From the NCBI GenBank assembly GCA_016935665.1, contig JAFGQN010000080.1, positions 1 through 48,202 on the forward strand: a stretch of 48,202 nucleotides of DNA, read 5' to 3'. This DNA is from Deltaproteobacteria bacterium (GTDB lineage Bacteria > Myxococcota_A > Polyangia > JAAYKL01). Every line of letters begins with the position of its first letter. Position 1 is the stretch's first letter. Below, piece by piece: positions 36,275 through 45,342 of this stretch. The notes beneath the pieces are model-generated. The model had not been told where the DNA came from and searched no databases. It was given only the letters and a program-made list of their open reading frames with translations. The translations under genes and the position numbers were made by a program.

Positions 36275-37441
36275 TTGACAAAAGCGAACTACAGATGGGT
36301 ACCGGATATTGTGAACGTGTTGCTGCTGCCGGTAGTATTACTTTGCGCGCTGCCGGCGGTGGCGCAGGAACCCTGCACTCAATCGGAGGCCATCAAGGTC
36401 ATCCGCGATGGGACCGTCAATGAAAATGCCGGAAGTGACGTTTCAACGGATGGTAACGTAAGCTCGGAGGAGAATGGGGATAAAGGGCAGACATTGGACG
36501 AGAGCTATGCTGTGTCCCAAAAAGATACCGTGGCCGATACCGAATTCAATGAGTCGAAATCGCCGACGGTGGATAAGACCGCGGAAGCACAGCGACTGTT
36601 TGAAAGCGGAAAGAAACTGTTTGAGGCGGGGGAATATGAGGCGGCGATTTCAGCGTTTGAAAAAGCTCAGCAATTGAAACCCCATCCGGCCGTAAAAACC
36701 AATATTGGTTTATGTTACGAGAAGATGGGAGATTTGGCGCGTGCCTACGCCGTGTATACCCAAAGTCTCGAGAATGACGCGGATTTTACTGCACCGTCGT
36801 GGATGAAGGAACATATCAGTGAACTTCGGGGGAAAGTAGTGGTGCTCACGGTGGAATGTCCACGGGATGGTTGCCGAATTATCGTGGACGGTATGGAGCA
36901 GAAAACCTCTCCGTCGAAAGTGTTTCTGATGCCAGGGGAACACGTGGCCGAAGCGTACGATGGCAAAGAGGTGTTCGCGCGTGTCAGTCGCTATCTGCGC
37001 GCCGGCGAAACCAGCCATATCGCTCTGGTTGCACCGGAGACTTCGGCCCCGAAGGTGACGCCGTTGCCACCCAAACCCAAAGTGGAGATACCTCCCAGGA
37101 AACCAGTGGCCAATACCGGAAAACTACCGTTTTCAAACGCATTTTGGGTGGGGGCGGGGGTAACCGCCGGAGCGGGTATTGTCACGATCATTTTTGGGAT
37201 TCAAACACTCAGGGATAAGGACCACTGGACCAGTGACTCCAATCCGGATACTGACCTGAAGAAGTCGGGGGAGCGACATCGGCTGCTGACCAATGTGATG
37301 CTGGGTGTGACGGTGGCCGCAGCGGCCACTACAACTGTGATAGCTGTTTATGGACTGCGGAAGAAAAAAAAGATGGCATCTCCCTCTGTCTCTGCGGCAG
37401 TGGCGCCACTGCCGTATATTTTACTGGAAGGACAGTTTTAA
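36275..37441 (+). CDS. TPR and PEGA domain envelope protein
   Basis: A 388-residue exported protein. The signal peptide ends near ALPAVAQ-E. An acidic disordered stretch follows, then a pair of TPR helices at about 107-165 (LFESGKKLFEAGEYEAAISAF...IGLCYEKMGDLARAYAVY). A PEGA-like beta domain at about 188-250 contains CRIIVDG and MPGEHVAEA. Pro/Lys-rich linker and two hydrophobic segments near 290-312 and 335-358 come last. Translation starts at TTG 36275, with AAGGA upstream and no usable in-frame ATG before the signal peptide. It lies 19 bases after the kinase, and such TPR/PEGA proteins commonly accompany kinases in Myxococcota; a shared envelope pathway is inferred. Confidence 0.83.
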   Translation: MTKANYRWVPDIVNVLLLPVVLLCALPAVAQEPCTQSEAIKVIRDGTVNENAGSDVSTDGNVSSEENGDKGQTLDESYAVSQKDTVADTEFNESKSPTVDKTAEAQRLFESGKKLFEAGEYEAAISAFEKAQQLKPHPAVKTNIGLCYEKMGDLARAYAVYTQSLENDADFTAPSWMKEHISELRGKVVVLTVECPRDGCRIIVDGMEQKTSPSKVFLMPGEHVAEAYDGKEVFARVSRYLRAGETSHIALVAPETSAPKVTPLPPKPKVEIPPRKPVANTGKLPFSNAFWVGAGVTAGAGIVTIIFGIQTLRDKDHWTSDSNPDTDLKKSGERHRLLTNVMLGVTVAAAATTTVIAVYGLRKKKKMASPSVSAAVAPLPYILLEGQF

Positions 37442-38268
37442 TGATGACTCCACACAATATTGGGGAAAGGACGGTAATGCTGCTTTGGGGAATCACAGCA
37501 TTGAGCCATGTGGCCTGCACAGTGGATTTTCCTTCCAAATTGCAGCAGGACACCGCCACGAATGACTCGGCGACGACGGACAGCGATTTCGATAGTGATT
37601 CCGACGGCAGCGATACTCTTTTTGTCACAGACAGTGATTCTTTCTCCGATTCGGTCACTACCGGAACAGAGACCGATACGGATACACTGACGGATACAGA
37701 TACACTGACCGATACGGACACACTGACCGAAACGGATACGGGCTTTTCCACAGATACGATTACTACCTCCCCGACGTGTCTGGTGATATCAGAGTATTTG
37801 GAATATGGCGGCAACAATCGTGCAATTGAATTGTTGAATTGCTCCCCACTTCCATTAAAGATGGAACTGCAATCCATTTGTATTGTCCGGGATGCGGATA
37901 CGGATTGCTCGGCAACCTATACGTTTACCAAGTCTAAGCTTTCGGTCGATAAGGTGGCTACTCTGTGTCACCCCGCATTGGATACAAGCTATTATGGCAC
38001 TTGCACGTATACATCCATCGATATTGCCGGTTTCGATGGGAATGATCGCCTTGTGTTGAAAGACGAAAACGGGGTAGTGATAGATGTGTTTGGCGACCCA
38101 GCCATACCCCCGCCTGCAGGCCAGTGGGCCGGCGTGGAATATCGACGCCACGACTACACACCGTGCCCAGGACAGCCAGGAGTGTCTTGCCCGGTCGACA
38201 GTTATTTCACTCCCATATCAGACACAGATACCCCCTTTGGCGATTTTGGAATAGCGCCTCCCCCATGA
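37441..38268 (+). CDS. Lipoprotein with lamin-tail domain
   Basis: A 275-residue lipoprotein. Its lipobox is SHVAC (Cys26). A Thr/Asp/Ser linker with repeated TDTLTD units spans about 40-110. The C-terminal ~150 residues (VISEYLEYGGNNRAIEL, then GNDRLVLKDENGVVIDVFG) have the signature of the lamin-tail domain found in many secreted bacterial proteins. The ATG at 37441 shares a base with the preceding stop (TAATG), so translation is coupled. An alternative ATG at 37477 has AAGGA in front and would shorten the signal peptide. It is the last of three genes starting with the kinase. Confidence 0.8.
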   Translation: MMTPHNIGERTVMLLWGITALSHVACTVDFPSKLQQDTATNDSATTDSDFDSDSDGSDTLFVTDSDSFSDSVTTGTETDTDTLTDTDTLTDTDTLTETDTGFSTDTITTSPTCLVISEYLEYGGNNRAIELLNCSPLPLKMELQSICIVRDADTDCSATYTFTKSKLSVDKVATLCHPALDTSYYGTCTYTSIDIAGFDGNDRLVLKDENGVVIDVFGDPAIPPPAGQWAGVEYRRHDYTPCPGQPGVSCPVDSYFTPISDTDTPFGDFGIAPPP

Positions 38269-38316
38269 CCCCCCTCAAAGATCTGTCACAAATCCTGAAA
38301 GACCCTTTAAAGATGT

Positions 38317-38460
38317 GAGGGTGTTGTAAAAGGTTGTGTCGACATCCCCCTAACCCCCTTTAAAAGGGAGAACTTTGCGCTGGCTCCCCCTCGACGAGGG
38401 GGCTGGGGGGATGTTGTCACGTATTGTGATGCGTCCAGATTTTCCTTTTACAACAACCTC
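38317..38460. mobile_element. MITE-like 144-bp inverted-repeat element
   Basis: A 17-bp terminal inverted repeat (38317-38333 against 38444-38460) matches at 16 of 17 positions. Inside, GACATCCCCC at 38341 and GGGGGGATGTTGTC near 38405 form a second, imperfect inverted pair, with C- and G-rich arms between. The element encodes nothing and resembles non-autonomous miniature elements or extragenic palindromes. It fills much of the 365-base gap between the lipoprotein gene and the convergent OmpA-like gene. The rest of that gap (38269-38316 and 38461-38633) holds nothing recognisable. Confidence 0.6.
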
Positions 38461-38633
38461 ATGTCGGGTCCGGAGATTATCCCAGATGTAGCGGCAGTTT
38501 TTGGAGTTGGCTTCGGGGTGGCTGGCAAAGGCAAATTTCGAGGAGATCTCTCAGGGAAAATCCCGGGCCCCTTACCATATGTTTGAAATTGATGATTGCT
38601 CAGGGAGCAAATCCGGGAAAGGCTGGGGAGATA

Positions 38634-40766
38634 TTAGAAGTCGTCCTCACTGAAATCCATGGAGTCTTCGTCGCCGCCAGAGTTTCCCTGCGCATCGCCG
38701 GAGCCTCCACCTACACTGAAGTCCATGGTGTCCACGGATTCACCGCCGTCGTCGGTGAAGTCCATGGTGTCATCACCACCTTCACCGGCGCCGGCAGCTG
38801 ACGTATCAGCAGGTTTCGTTGGCGGTCGTTCTATCAACAGATCGACACGATTGTTAGTCATGCGACCGTCGCGGGTGCTGTTGTCGCTCAGCGGGACAGT
38901 GCCGCCATGAGATTCAATGCTGATATTGGCGCCATCCACACCCTGTTTCACCAGATAGTCTTTGATGGCATTGGCGCGGTCGGTGGTGACAACCTTGTCA
39001 CCTTCGGGATCCTCGGTGGCCGCAGTATGAGCGGAAACCTTCAGTTTCCAGGTATTATTACCCTTGAGCACCCCGGCAATAATGTCCAGCGTTTCGTAAG
39101 CGACCTCCCGGTCCTTGAAAATCGATTTTCGTTGTTTGAAAATCAGCTCGTTGGTCAGAATAAACGCTTCAGGGGTGATTTCCACCAGCGCAGCTTTGGC
39201 CTCCGCGCAGCCATCGCCATCGTCGACACCATTCAATGTTTCTTTTTCATTGGGGCATTTGTCTTTTGAATCCGGCACGCCATCATCGTCGTTATCGATT
39301 TCGGGACAGCCATCTTCATCTTCAAATCCGTCTTTGTCCTCCATGGCGGATGGGCAATAATCGTCCGCGTCGAGAACACCGTCATTGTCATTATCGGGAT
39401 CGGGGCAACCGTCTTCATCTTCAAAGCTATCGTAATCTTCGGCCTTGTCGGGACACTGATCCGTGGGCTCCTTGATACCGTCCTCGTCGTGATCCAGGTC
39501 CGGGCACCCGTCGTCGTCTCTGAAACCATCTTTGTCTTCCGGTTCGTTCATACAGGAGTCGTATCCATCCTGTATACCATCCTGGTCATTGTCAGGATCG
39601 GGGCAACCGTCTTCATCCTGGAAGCCATCCAGATCTTCGGGGTTTTCCGGGCATTCGTCGGAATTGTTGTCGATCGTATCTCCATCCACGTCATCTTCGC
39701 TAACCACATAAAACGCATTGGGATCCCGTTTGGTACTGCCGGTCCAGTTGAATCCCAGGATTCCCTGAATCTGCGGTACACCGATACCGCTGATAATTCC
39801 GCCACCCACCGCGAGGACGAACTGAAAATCCTTTTTAACATTGAATTTGGCGCCACCGTCAAACAGCAGCGGTGCGCTTTCCATGTCAAAGAAATTGTCG
39901 GAAACCACGTTTTTTTCGCCGTACAGTTCCCCAAAGAATTCAATGGTAAACGTGTTTGGTTTTACCGCAAGCTCGTAACCGGCGCCACCGGCATATGTGA
40001 TGGCGTGGCCCAGTACGGCGGAGTAATATTCCAATTTTTCTCTTACCTTGAAACCAAGGTTGGCCATAGCGCGGAAGGGACCTTTACGAAAGGATACCAG
40101 ACCCTTGGGAGTCACGGTGACATTGTTCGAGCCAGCGTACCCCTTACCTTGTTTGGTGAGCCGGGTCATTGGAATGGTGGGGATGAGCGCCGCAGAAACG
40201 ACGAAGCCGTCCTTATTTTCCTTTCCCCAAATCCGAGCTTTCAAATGGATGCGAATATCGCCAACAATACCGAACGCATTATATCGGGTATCAGCATCCG
40301 CTTCCACCCAGCGCTCTCCGGTGAAGGCATTGGATTTTTCTTCGGGAACGAATCCGGACTGCCAGGCGTACACCGGCACCGCGATACCCGCCTGAAAGCG
40401 TTTGAGAAAGTTATAACGAAACAGAATGTCTGAAATAATCACACCTTCAACATTGTCAATTGTTGCCTGTACCTGGGAGATGGTGATGTCGTCCCCGCAG
40501 TCTCCATTTGAGTCGCAGGCCAGCGTGACAAACGGGCGATGTTGATAAGACGCAACAAATCCCGCTGATGGCTTGTTGTTTTCTCCAAGCTCGGGGGATT
40601 CCACCGCCAGGAAATTGGAGTTGCCCGGAGCCGGCTCCAGCATGTTGGTTGGAATCTGTTGCTGCTTTTTTGCCAGCGCTGGTGTGCCGGACAATGCGCA
40701 CAGGACAAACGCAACAGTTACACTGAACGGGAAAAACGATTTAATTTTCAATGTGTTTTTTTTCAT
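38634..40766 (-). CDS. OmpA-family outer-membrane protein with type-3 calcium repeats
   Basis: A 710-residue protein. The signal peptide ends at GTPALA. An N-terminal region to about 350 alternates beta strands like an outer-membrane barrel. Residues about 355-515 are thrombospondin type-3-like repeats, each with D-x-D-x-D-G and GCPD/CPE motifs, which bind calcium and form a rigid stalk. An OmpA-like peptidoglycan-binding domain follows (TDRANAIKDYLVKQGVDGANI, then NNRVDLLIERP). The last ~50 residues are acidic and Gly-rich with three TMDF/SMDF motifs. The ATG at 40766 is chosen, since the signal peptide starts there with GAGAG upstream. It is downstream of the TonB-like gene. Confidence 0.92.
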   Translation of the reverse strand: MKKNTLKIKSFFPFSVTVAFVLCALSGTPALAKKQQQIPTNMLEPAPGNSNFLAVESPELGENNKPSAGFVASYQHRPFVTLACDSNGDCGDDITISQVQATIDNVEGVIISDILFRYNFLKRFQAGIAVPVYAWQSGFVPEEKSNAFTGERWVEADADTRYNAFGIVGDIRIHLKARIWGKENKDGFVVSAALIPTIPMTRLTKQGKGYAGSNNVTVTPKGLVSFRKGPFRAMANLGFKVREKLEYYSAVLGHAITYAGGAGYELAVKPNTFTIEFFGELYGEKNVVSDNFFDMESAPLLFDGGAKFNVKKDFQFVLAVGGGIISGIGVPQIQGILGFNWTGSTKRDPNAFYVVSEDDVDGDTIDNNSDECPENPEDLDGFQDEDGCPDPDNDQDGIQDGYDSCMNEPEDKDGFRDDDGCPDLDHDEDGIKEPTDQCPDKAEDYDSFEDEDGCPDPDNDNDGVLDADDYCPSAMEDKDGFEDEDGCPEIDNDDDGVPDSKDKCPNEKETLNGVDDGDGCAEAKAALVEITPEAFILTNELIFKQRKSIFKDREVAYETLDIIAGVLKGNNTWKLKVSAHTAATEDPEGDKVVTTDRANAIKDYLVKQGVDGANISIESHGGTVPLSDNSTRDGRMTNNRVDLLIERPPTKPADTSAAGAGEGGDDTMDFTDDGGESVDTMDFSVGGGSGDAQGNSGGDEDSMDFSEDDF

Positions 40767-40927
40767 CGGTTCTCTCTTCACTACCAGGTTTTTGTCAAGT
40801 TCTACAAACGGCTGACAAAAGTGTATATCGATACAAAATCTTATGCAAAAATCCAACTTGGTTAAATGAACTGTTGACCACCATGATTACGCTTATCTTC
40901 TCACCAGGGCGGACAACAAAGTCGAAT

Positions 40928-41752
40928 TTAGCTATCGAGTATGAATGTATACGTCCAAACAATAATCGTATCAACCGGATTGCCATTTTTATCGAGGGCG
41001 GGGTGCCATTTTTTTTGCATGGCATGCTTTTTGGATGCTTCTCCCAATCCTTTTCCGGGGTCACTGAGGACACGAACCCGCTTCACATTGCCATCTCGGC
41101 CAATAAATACCTGTAGGCGAACCTTTCCTTCGATGCCATCTCTCTTGGCTTCAAATGGATATTCCGGCATGCTGTTGCCCGAATCCATGGGTTCGGGTTT
41201 TTTAGACCAGTCTTTGCTGGGAACAGGTTGAAAAGGACTGGTCTTTTTGGGGACCACCGGGGCGGGCTGGGCGCTTCGCTTTGGTGCAGTGCCACGAACA
41301 GATTTCTGTCCGGGTTTAACACCGGCAAACCTGGTATTCCCTTCGGAACGCGCCAGGTTCCATCCGGCGCCGCTGCCTTCCTTTGCAAAGGTATTGTCAC
41401 CCAGATCAAATACAGGGGGAGCTTCCTTTGTCTCTGGAGGCAAAGGGGGCTCCTCGGGGACTTCGGGTTCCGGCTCGGGAGCAACCGGTTTGGGAGGGGC
41501 TTTGGGTTTGGGTAATTCCTTTGGCGCCTCCGGTTCCGGCTCGGGCTCCGGTTTGGGCTCTGGTTTGGGCTCTGGTTCAGGCTCTGGTTCAGGCTCTGGT
41601 TTCTTTTCTGTATTCATCAGTTCAATGTCCACAGTATCCCACATTTGCTTTAATTTCTGTGGCAAGCCAATCAGCATCAGCGCCACGCCCACATGAATGG
41701 TCACGGAGAGAATCATGGCAATGCTGTGGCGACCAGTGGATTCGGCGTTCAT
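40928..41752 (-). CDS. TonB-like energy transducer
   Basis: The 274-residue protein has an N-terminal signal-anchor helix (about 12-30) and a long Pro-Glu/Pro-Lys repeat region (about 50-110) that would span the periplasm. The C-terminal TonB domain starts near residue 200 (MPEYPFEAKRDGIEGKVRLQVFIGRDGNV...ALDKNGNPVD). By family knowledge it passes proton-motive energy from an ExbB-ExbD motor to outer-membrane proteins. Its start overlaps the stop of the ExbD-like gene by 4 bases (ATGA), so the three motor genes form an operon. The unusually long Pro-rich span fits a wide periplasm. Confidence 0.9.
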   Translation of the reverse strand: MNAESTGRHSIAMILSVTIHVGVALMLIGLPQKLKQMWDTVDIELMNTEKKPEPEPEPEPEPKPEPKPEPEPEPEAPKELPKPKAPPKPVAPEPEPEVPEEPPLPPETKEAPPVFDLGDNTFAKEGSGAGWNLARSEGNTRFAGVKPGQKSVRGTAPKRSAQPAPVVPKKTSPFQPVPSKDWSKKPEPMDSGNSMPEYPFEAKRDGIEGKVRLQVFIGRDGNVKRVRVLSDPGKGLGEASKKHAMQKKWHPALDKNGNPVDTIIVWTYTFILDS

Positions 41753-42168
41753 TTTTCTTCTTTTTGCGGTGCGTCAATGTTGATGGCAAATTTGGAAACG
41801 CCCAGTTGACGGACCAGGTCAATAATGTGGACAACTTTTCCGTGAACGACTTTCGAATCAGCCGCGATAACCACACGAACATCATCGTTGTCTTTCTGGT
41901 TCTTTTTAATGAGAGACGCCAGTTTATCATCACTCGACTTGACACCATCGACGTACATATTGCCGTCTTTGGTGATAGTCACTGCGAGGGTGGTGACCAC
42001 ATCTTCTCCCGTCGCCGCTTCTGGCAGATCCACCGGAATGGATTGGGCAACAATGTAAGTGGCCGTCACCATAAAGATGATCAGCAATACCAGCGATACG
42101 TCGACGAAAGGCGTAATATTAATGCCGCTGATGATTTCCTCGTCATCGTCCTTGATGGTAGACGCCAT
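41749..42168 (-). CDS. ExbD/TolR-type proton-channel subunit
   Basis: A 139-residue inner-membrane protein with one N-terminal helix (about 15-40) containing NITPFVDVSLVLLIIFM. The aspartate in this helix is the proton-path residue in the family. The periplasmic remainder (KDGNMYVDG, RVVIAADSKVVHGKVVHIIDLVRQLG) matches the ExbD/TolR soluble domain. It sits between the ExbB-like gene (4 bases before) and the TonB-like gene (4-base overlap). ExbD is preferred over TolR because of the adjacent TonB-like gene. Confidence 0.93.
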   Translation of the reverse strand: MASTIKDDDEEIISGINITPFVDVSLVLLIIFMVTATYIVAQSIPVDLPEAATGEDVVTTLAVTITKDGNMYVDGVKSSDDKLASLIKKNQKDNDDVRVVIAADSKVVHGKVVHIIDLVRQLGVSKFAINIDAPQKEEK

Positions 42169-42171
42169 GAC

Positions 42172-42810
42172 TTACCCCTTTTTCTTAGCCGGTATTTCCA
42201 TAGCGGAAAGGATGCTGTGTGTGATGGCATCGGCATCTCCCAGCAGTTTTTTAATTCGTCGATTGAATGTGTTGAACGCCACTACTGCGGGGATGGCCAC
42301 CAGCAGACCAATGGCGGTGGCCACCAGCGCTTCGGAGATTCCGGACATTACTGTTGATGCGCCGCCCGCGGTGTTTTCAGAAAGTTGATGAAACGCTTCG
42401 ATAATCCCAATGACCGTGCCCAGAAGTCCTACGAAAGGCGCGTTATTCCCTACTGTACCCAGATATGCCAGGTTTTTTTCAAGTCGCAGTTTTTCGCGAA
42501 TGCGGGCGCTGTTGGCCGCTTCGGATACGGCATCTGTACCATATTCCGCTTCAACCAATGCGGAGGCTGCAATGGATGCCGAGACGCCTTTGATGCCCGA
42601 AAGGAATTCGCGAGCGCCACCAAAATCCTTTTTTTTCAGGAAGTCACGTACTTTGTCTATCAATTCACTCACATTCGGACGTTTGCCAAAGAAGAAGATA
42701 GCGCGTTCGACCATAATGGCAACGGATACGATGGACAGCGCCACCAGTACCCACATCACCCATTCGGCGCCCAAAAGGGCAAAGTTCTTAAACTGTTCGG
42801 TAATGCTCAT
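42172..42810 (-). CDS. ExbB/TolQ/MotA-type motor subunit
   Basis: A 212-residue inner-membrane protein with three predicted helices: about 15-35, 122-145 and 165-185. The family motif FVGLLGTVIGIIEAFHQL is followed by the third helix IGLLVAIPAVVAFNTFNRRI. It would form the pentameric core of the proton-driven motor, with the ExbD-like protein. A ribosome binding site GAGGTC lies 7 bases before the ATG. It is the first gene of the TonB operon; the long gene-poor stretch upstream probably carries its promoter. Confidence 0.93.
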   Translation of the reverse strand: MSITEQFKNFALLGAEWVMWVLVALSIVSVAIMVERAIFFFGKRPNVSELIDKVRDFLKKKDFGGAREFLSGIKGVSASIAASALVEAEYGTDAVSEAANSARIREKLRLEKNLAYLGTVGNNAPFVGLLGTVIGIIEAFHQLSENTAGGASTVMSGISEALVATAIGLLVAIPAVVAFNTFNRRIKKLLGDADAITHSILSAMEIPAKKKG

Positions 42811-43552
42811 TTTAAAGACCTCAAACTCTAACTGTGTTACGTCGTTCAGGATGTGCCGAAGTCATATCCAGAAACATCATTTCGCGCAAGGGCCGTATTG
42901 AAATATTCGGTATAAAGTCGCGCCCTTTCAGTCGGTGTATCCAACAGTGGCTTAGTTCTGCCGGGGTTCAGTTCAGACTCACCGGACGCAAACCTGGAAG
43001 CGCCCCATCTGTTTTTGCTGAAGCTGTCTGACTCCTCGAACATGCAATGTGGTGGTCTTATTCCCCAAATCCGACAGAGAATATGGGCGACAACGGTGTT
43101 TGTTTCACATGTTTGTTCCATACCCGTCACTGAAATGCCAGACGGGTGGGTCATATTTGCATTACAGAAAAAGACCGGGGGGAAAGGACGCAACATGCCT
43201 CAATCAGTTGCGCAAAGGCTTGTTTTCGTTCCGCAGTTGAACCCGTCAGGGATGTGTCCGGATGACAGCATGCATCGTCGCCAGGAAACATCCGAACAGC
43301 GTACCTATCCATCAGCTGGGGATGCAACGAATGACCTTTTTGGCAATCATCCAACGTATACCGTTTTTGCTCGTAGCAGGTCGCCGATTCGTTAAACAGG
43401 GGTACTGCATCCGCTGGCGAGGGATGCCGACGTTGTATTGGGTGTAACGGTTCTTCCGCAGTTGGGGCAGTGAATCGATTTTTGAACCATGAAAGACTCC
43501 TGTAAATAATTCCCCTTGATTTGTGGGACACGGTTTTGGTACTGCACATTTC
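42811..43552. other. Long gene-poor stretch between divergent operons
   Basis: These 742 bases separate the minus-strand TonB operon from the plus-strand metabolic genes. Open frames on both strands look like chance: they are cysteine-rich and compositionally erratic, and lack recognisable domains. The exception is one 32-codon frame with a good ribosome binding site (43392-43490). No promoter consensus strong enough to name was found. The region may be a decayed gene. Confidence 0.45.
43392..43490 (-). CDS. Possible 32-residue zinc-knuckle peptide or remnant
   Basis: A short frame opens at ATG 43490 with AGGAG 7 bases upstream. It begins MVQKSIHCPNCGRTVTP and continues to a TAA stop. CPNCG is half of a typical zinc ribbon; the second Cys pair is missing. 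This suggests either a truncated gene whose remainder decayed in the gene-poor region, or chance. Confidence 0.3.
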   Translation of the reverse strand: MVQKSIHCPNCGRTVTPNTTSASLASGCSTPV

Positions 43553-44005
43553 ATGAAAGATACAAACGGATATGGTCCGCATAATTACTCAGTTTATAAA
43601 TATCGCGTTCTTTATGGGGACACCGATAAAATGGGCATTGTGTATAATGCCAATTATCTGCGGTGGTTTGAAGCAGCGCGCGGCTCGTATTTTCGACGTC
43701 GCGGATTGCCGTACACCGAGGTGGAGGCCGACGGCGTTCAATTGCCTCTGACAGAAGCCAATGTGCGATTTCACAAGCCCGCCACGTACGAGCAGCTTGT
43801 GGATATCAAACTATGGGTATCTGAAATTACGTCGGTACAGGTCAAATTTCAGTATGAAGTTATTTTGGATGGGGATATCCTCGTGCGAGGATATACGCAT
43901 CACGCAGCGATTAATATGTCGCTGGGCAGACCCACCCGTGTCCCGGACAATCTGGTGCACGCCTTGAGCAGTGTGGAAGAAATTTCAGATAATCCCTTTT
44001 TTTGA
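43553..44005 (+). CDS. Acyl-CoA thioesterase, 4HBT/YbgC hotdog family
   Basis: The 150-residue protein has the hotdog-fold signature YGDTDKMGIVYNANYLRWFE near residues 21-40, including the catalytic-region aspartate. HKPATYEQLVDIKLWV and LVRGYTHHAAIN follow as in the family. It would cleave acyl-CoA thioesters in the cytosol; chain-length preference cannot be read from sequence. The ATG at 43553 is used; an upstream GTG at 43523 adds 10 residues without a better ribosome binding site. It lies 42 bases upstream of the aminotransferase gene. Confidence 0.88.
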   Translation: MKDTNGYGPHNYSVYKYRVLYGDTDKMGIVYNANYLRWFEAARGSYFRRRGLPYTEVEADGVQLPLTEANVRFHKPATYEQLVDIKLWVSEITSVQVKFQYEVILDGDILVRGYTHHAAINMSLGRPTRVPDNLVHALSSVEEISDNPFF

Positions 44006-44047
44006 TTCTCGATTGGCAGTATTATCTGCGTTTTTTGGGAGTGCGAA

Positions 44048-45241
44048 ATGACCATCTCCAAACAAATGCGGCGTTATCTGGACAGCGGTTCCCTTATCCG
44101 GAAACTGTTCGAAGAAGGCGCCGCCATGCGTGCCGATGGAACCAATCGGCCGGTGTACGACTTTTCGCTGGGCAATCCATCCCTGGCGCCACCGCAGCAA
44201 TTTGATGATGCATTGGGACGGTACGTGCAAAACGACGCCCGTAGTCTGCACGGCTACATGGCCAACGCCGGATTGACAGAAACTCGTGAAGCAGTGGCCA
44301 GATCGCTGAAGAATGATCACGGACTTTCATTTGACGCCTCCCATGTTCTGATGACCGTGGGTGCTGCCGGCGCAGTGAATGTGGCGCTGAAAACCCTTCT
44401 CAATCCGGGAGATGAAGTACTTGTCTGTAAACCGTACTTTGTGGAATATGAATTTTATGCGGAAAACCATGGTGGAAAACTGATAACTGTGCCGGCTACT
44501 CGGGATTTTAATCTGGATATCGATGCTTTTGCGGCTGCCATAACGCCCCGAACACGGGTGGTGATCATCACCAATCCCAACAATCCCACTGGCGTGATGT
44601 ATCCCCAGGAAACTCTCAATGCCCTGGGAGATGTGTTGCGCAGTAAATCCGCCCAATTGGGTCAGCCTATCTATCTGCTTGATGACGCCCCCTACCGAAA
44701 ACTCGTGTACGATGTTCCCAGGTGCACCAGCAGTTTCAGTGCGTATGAACATACATTGATGGCCACCAGTCATTCCAAGGACTTGAGTCTGCCCGGGGAG
44801 CGGATTGGCTTTCTGGCGCTGTCGCCAAAAATGACGGATTGCAAAATGGTAGCTGCGGGGTGTGCCATCGCTTCGCGTATTCTGGGATTTGTAAATGCGC
44901 CGGCACTGATGCAGTATGTGGCGGCAGCTCTGCAGGATGTGACAATTGACCTGGACTGGTACCGGCGACGGCGCGACCGCCTTTTCACCAGTTTGACCTC
45001 CTATGGGTACGAGATGCCACATCCGGATGGCGCTTTTTATCTGTTTGTTAAAGCACCGGGAGGGGATGATTTTAAGTTCGTGGAGGGGTTGAAAAGACGC
45101 CGCGTATTGACCGTGCCGGGAAGTGGTTTCGGAACGCCAGGTTATTTTCGGATTGCGTACTGTGTAAGCGATAGTATCGTAGAAGAGTCGCTCTCATATT
45201 TCAAAGAAGCAATGGATGAAGTGTATCGTAATTCGGTGTGA
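44048..45241 (+). CDS. PLP-dependent class I/II aminotransferase
   Basis: A 397-residue fold-type I aminotransferase. Visible are YDFSLGNPS, the cofactor-binding TVGAAGAVNVALKTLLNPGDEV, the substrate and PLP motif ITNPNNPTG, the PLP phosphate and ring contacts LDDAPYRKLVYD, and the Schiff-base lysine Lys244 in SHSKDLSLPGERIG. The C-terminal arginine region GYFRIAYC is present. It resembles aspartate/aromatic aminotransferases; the precise substrate pair is not determinable here. GGGAG precedes the ATG. It probably forms a transcription unit with the thioesterase. Confidence 0.92.
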   Translation: MTISKQMRRYLDSGSLIRKLFEEGAAMRADGTNRPVYDFSLGNPSLAPPQQFDDALGRYVQNDARSLHGYMANAGLTETREAVARSLKNDHGLSFDASHVLMTVGAAGAVNVALKTLLNPGDEVLVCKPYFVEYEFYAENHGGKLITVPATRDFNLDIDAFAAAITPRTRVVIITNPNNPTGVMYPQETLNALGDVLRSKSAQLGQPIYLLDDAPYRKLVYDVPRCTSSFSAYEHTLMATSHSKDLSLPGERIGFLALSPKMTDCKMVAAGCAIASRILGFVNAPALMQYVAAALQDVTIDLDWYRRRRDRLFTSLTSYGYEMPHPDGAFYLFVKAPGGDDFKFVEGLKRRRVLTVPGSGFGTPGYFRIAYCVSDSIVEESLSYFKEAMDEVYRNSV

Positions 45242-45342
45242 TTAAAAAAAATTGGTCCATTCCGGTTTCATTTTTCGATTTAACGTGTAGAAAAATGTAC
45301 GACTGGCCGAAATTGATATATACCATTTTTCGAAAACTTAAA

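Noticed and set aside
39489-40433. 314-codon plus-strand frame opposite the OmpA-like gene
   Set aside because: The minus strand carries a clear OmpA/type-3 repeat protein. The opposite frame arises from the GC-biased repeats and codon pattern.
43151-43582. 143-codon minus-strand frame in the gene-poor region before the thioesterase
   Set aside because: Cysteine- and His-rich random-looking translation, no domain and no ribosome binding site at its start; it overlaps the thioesterase start.
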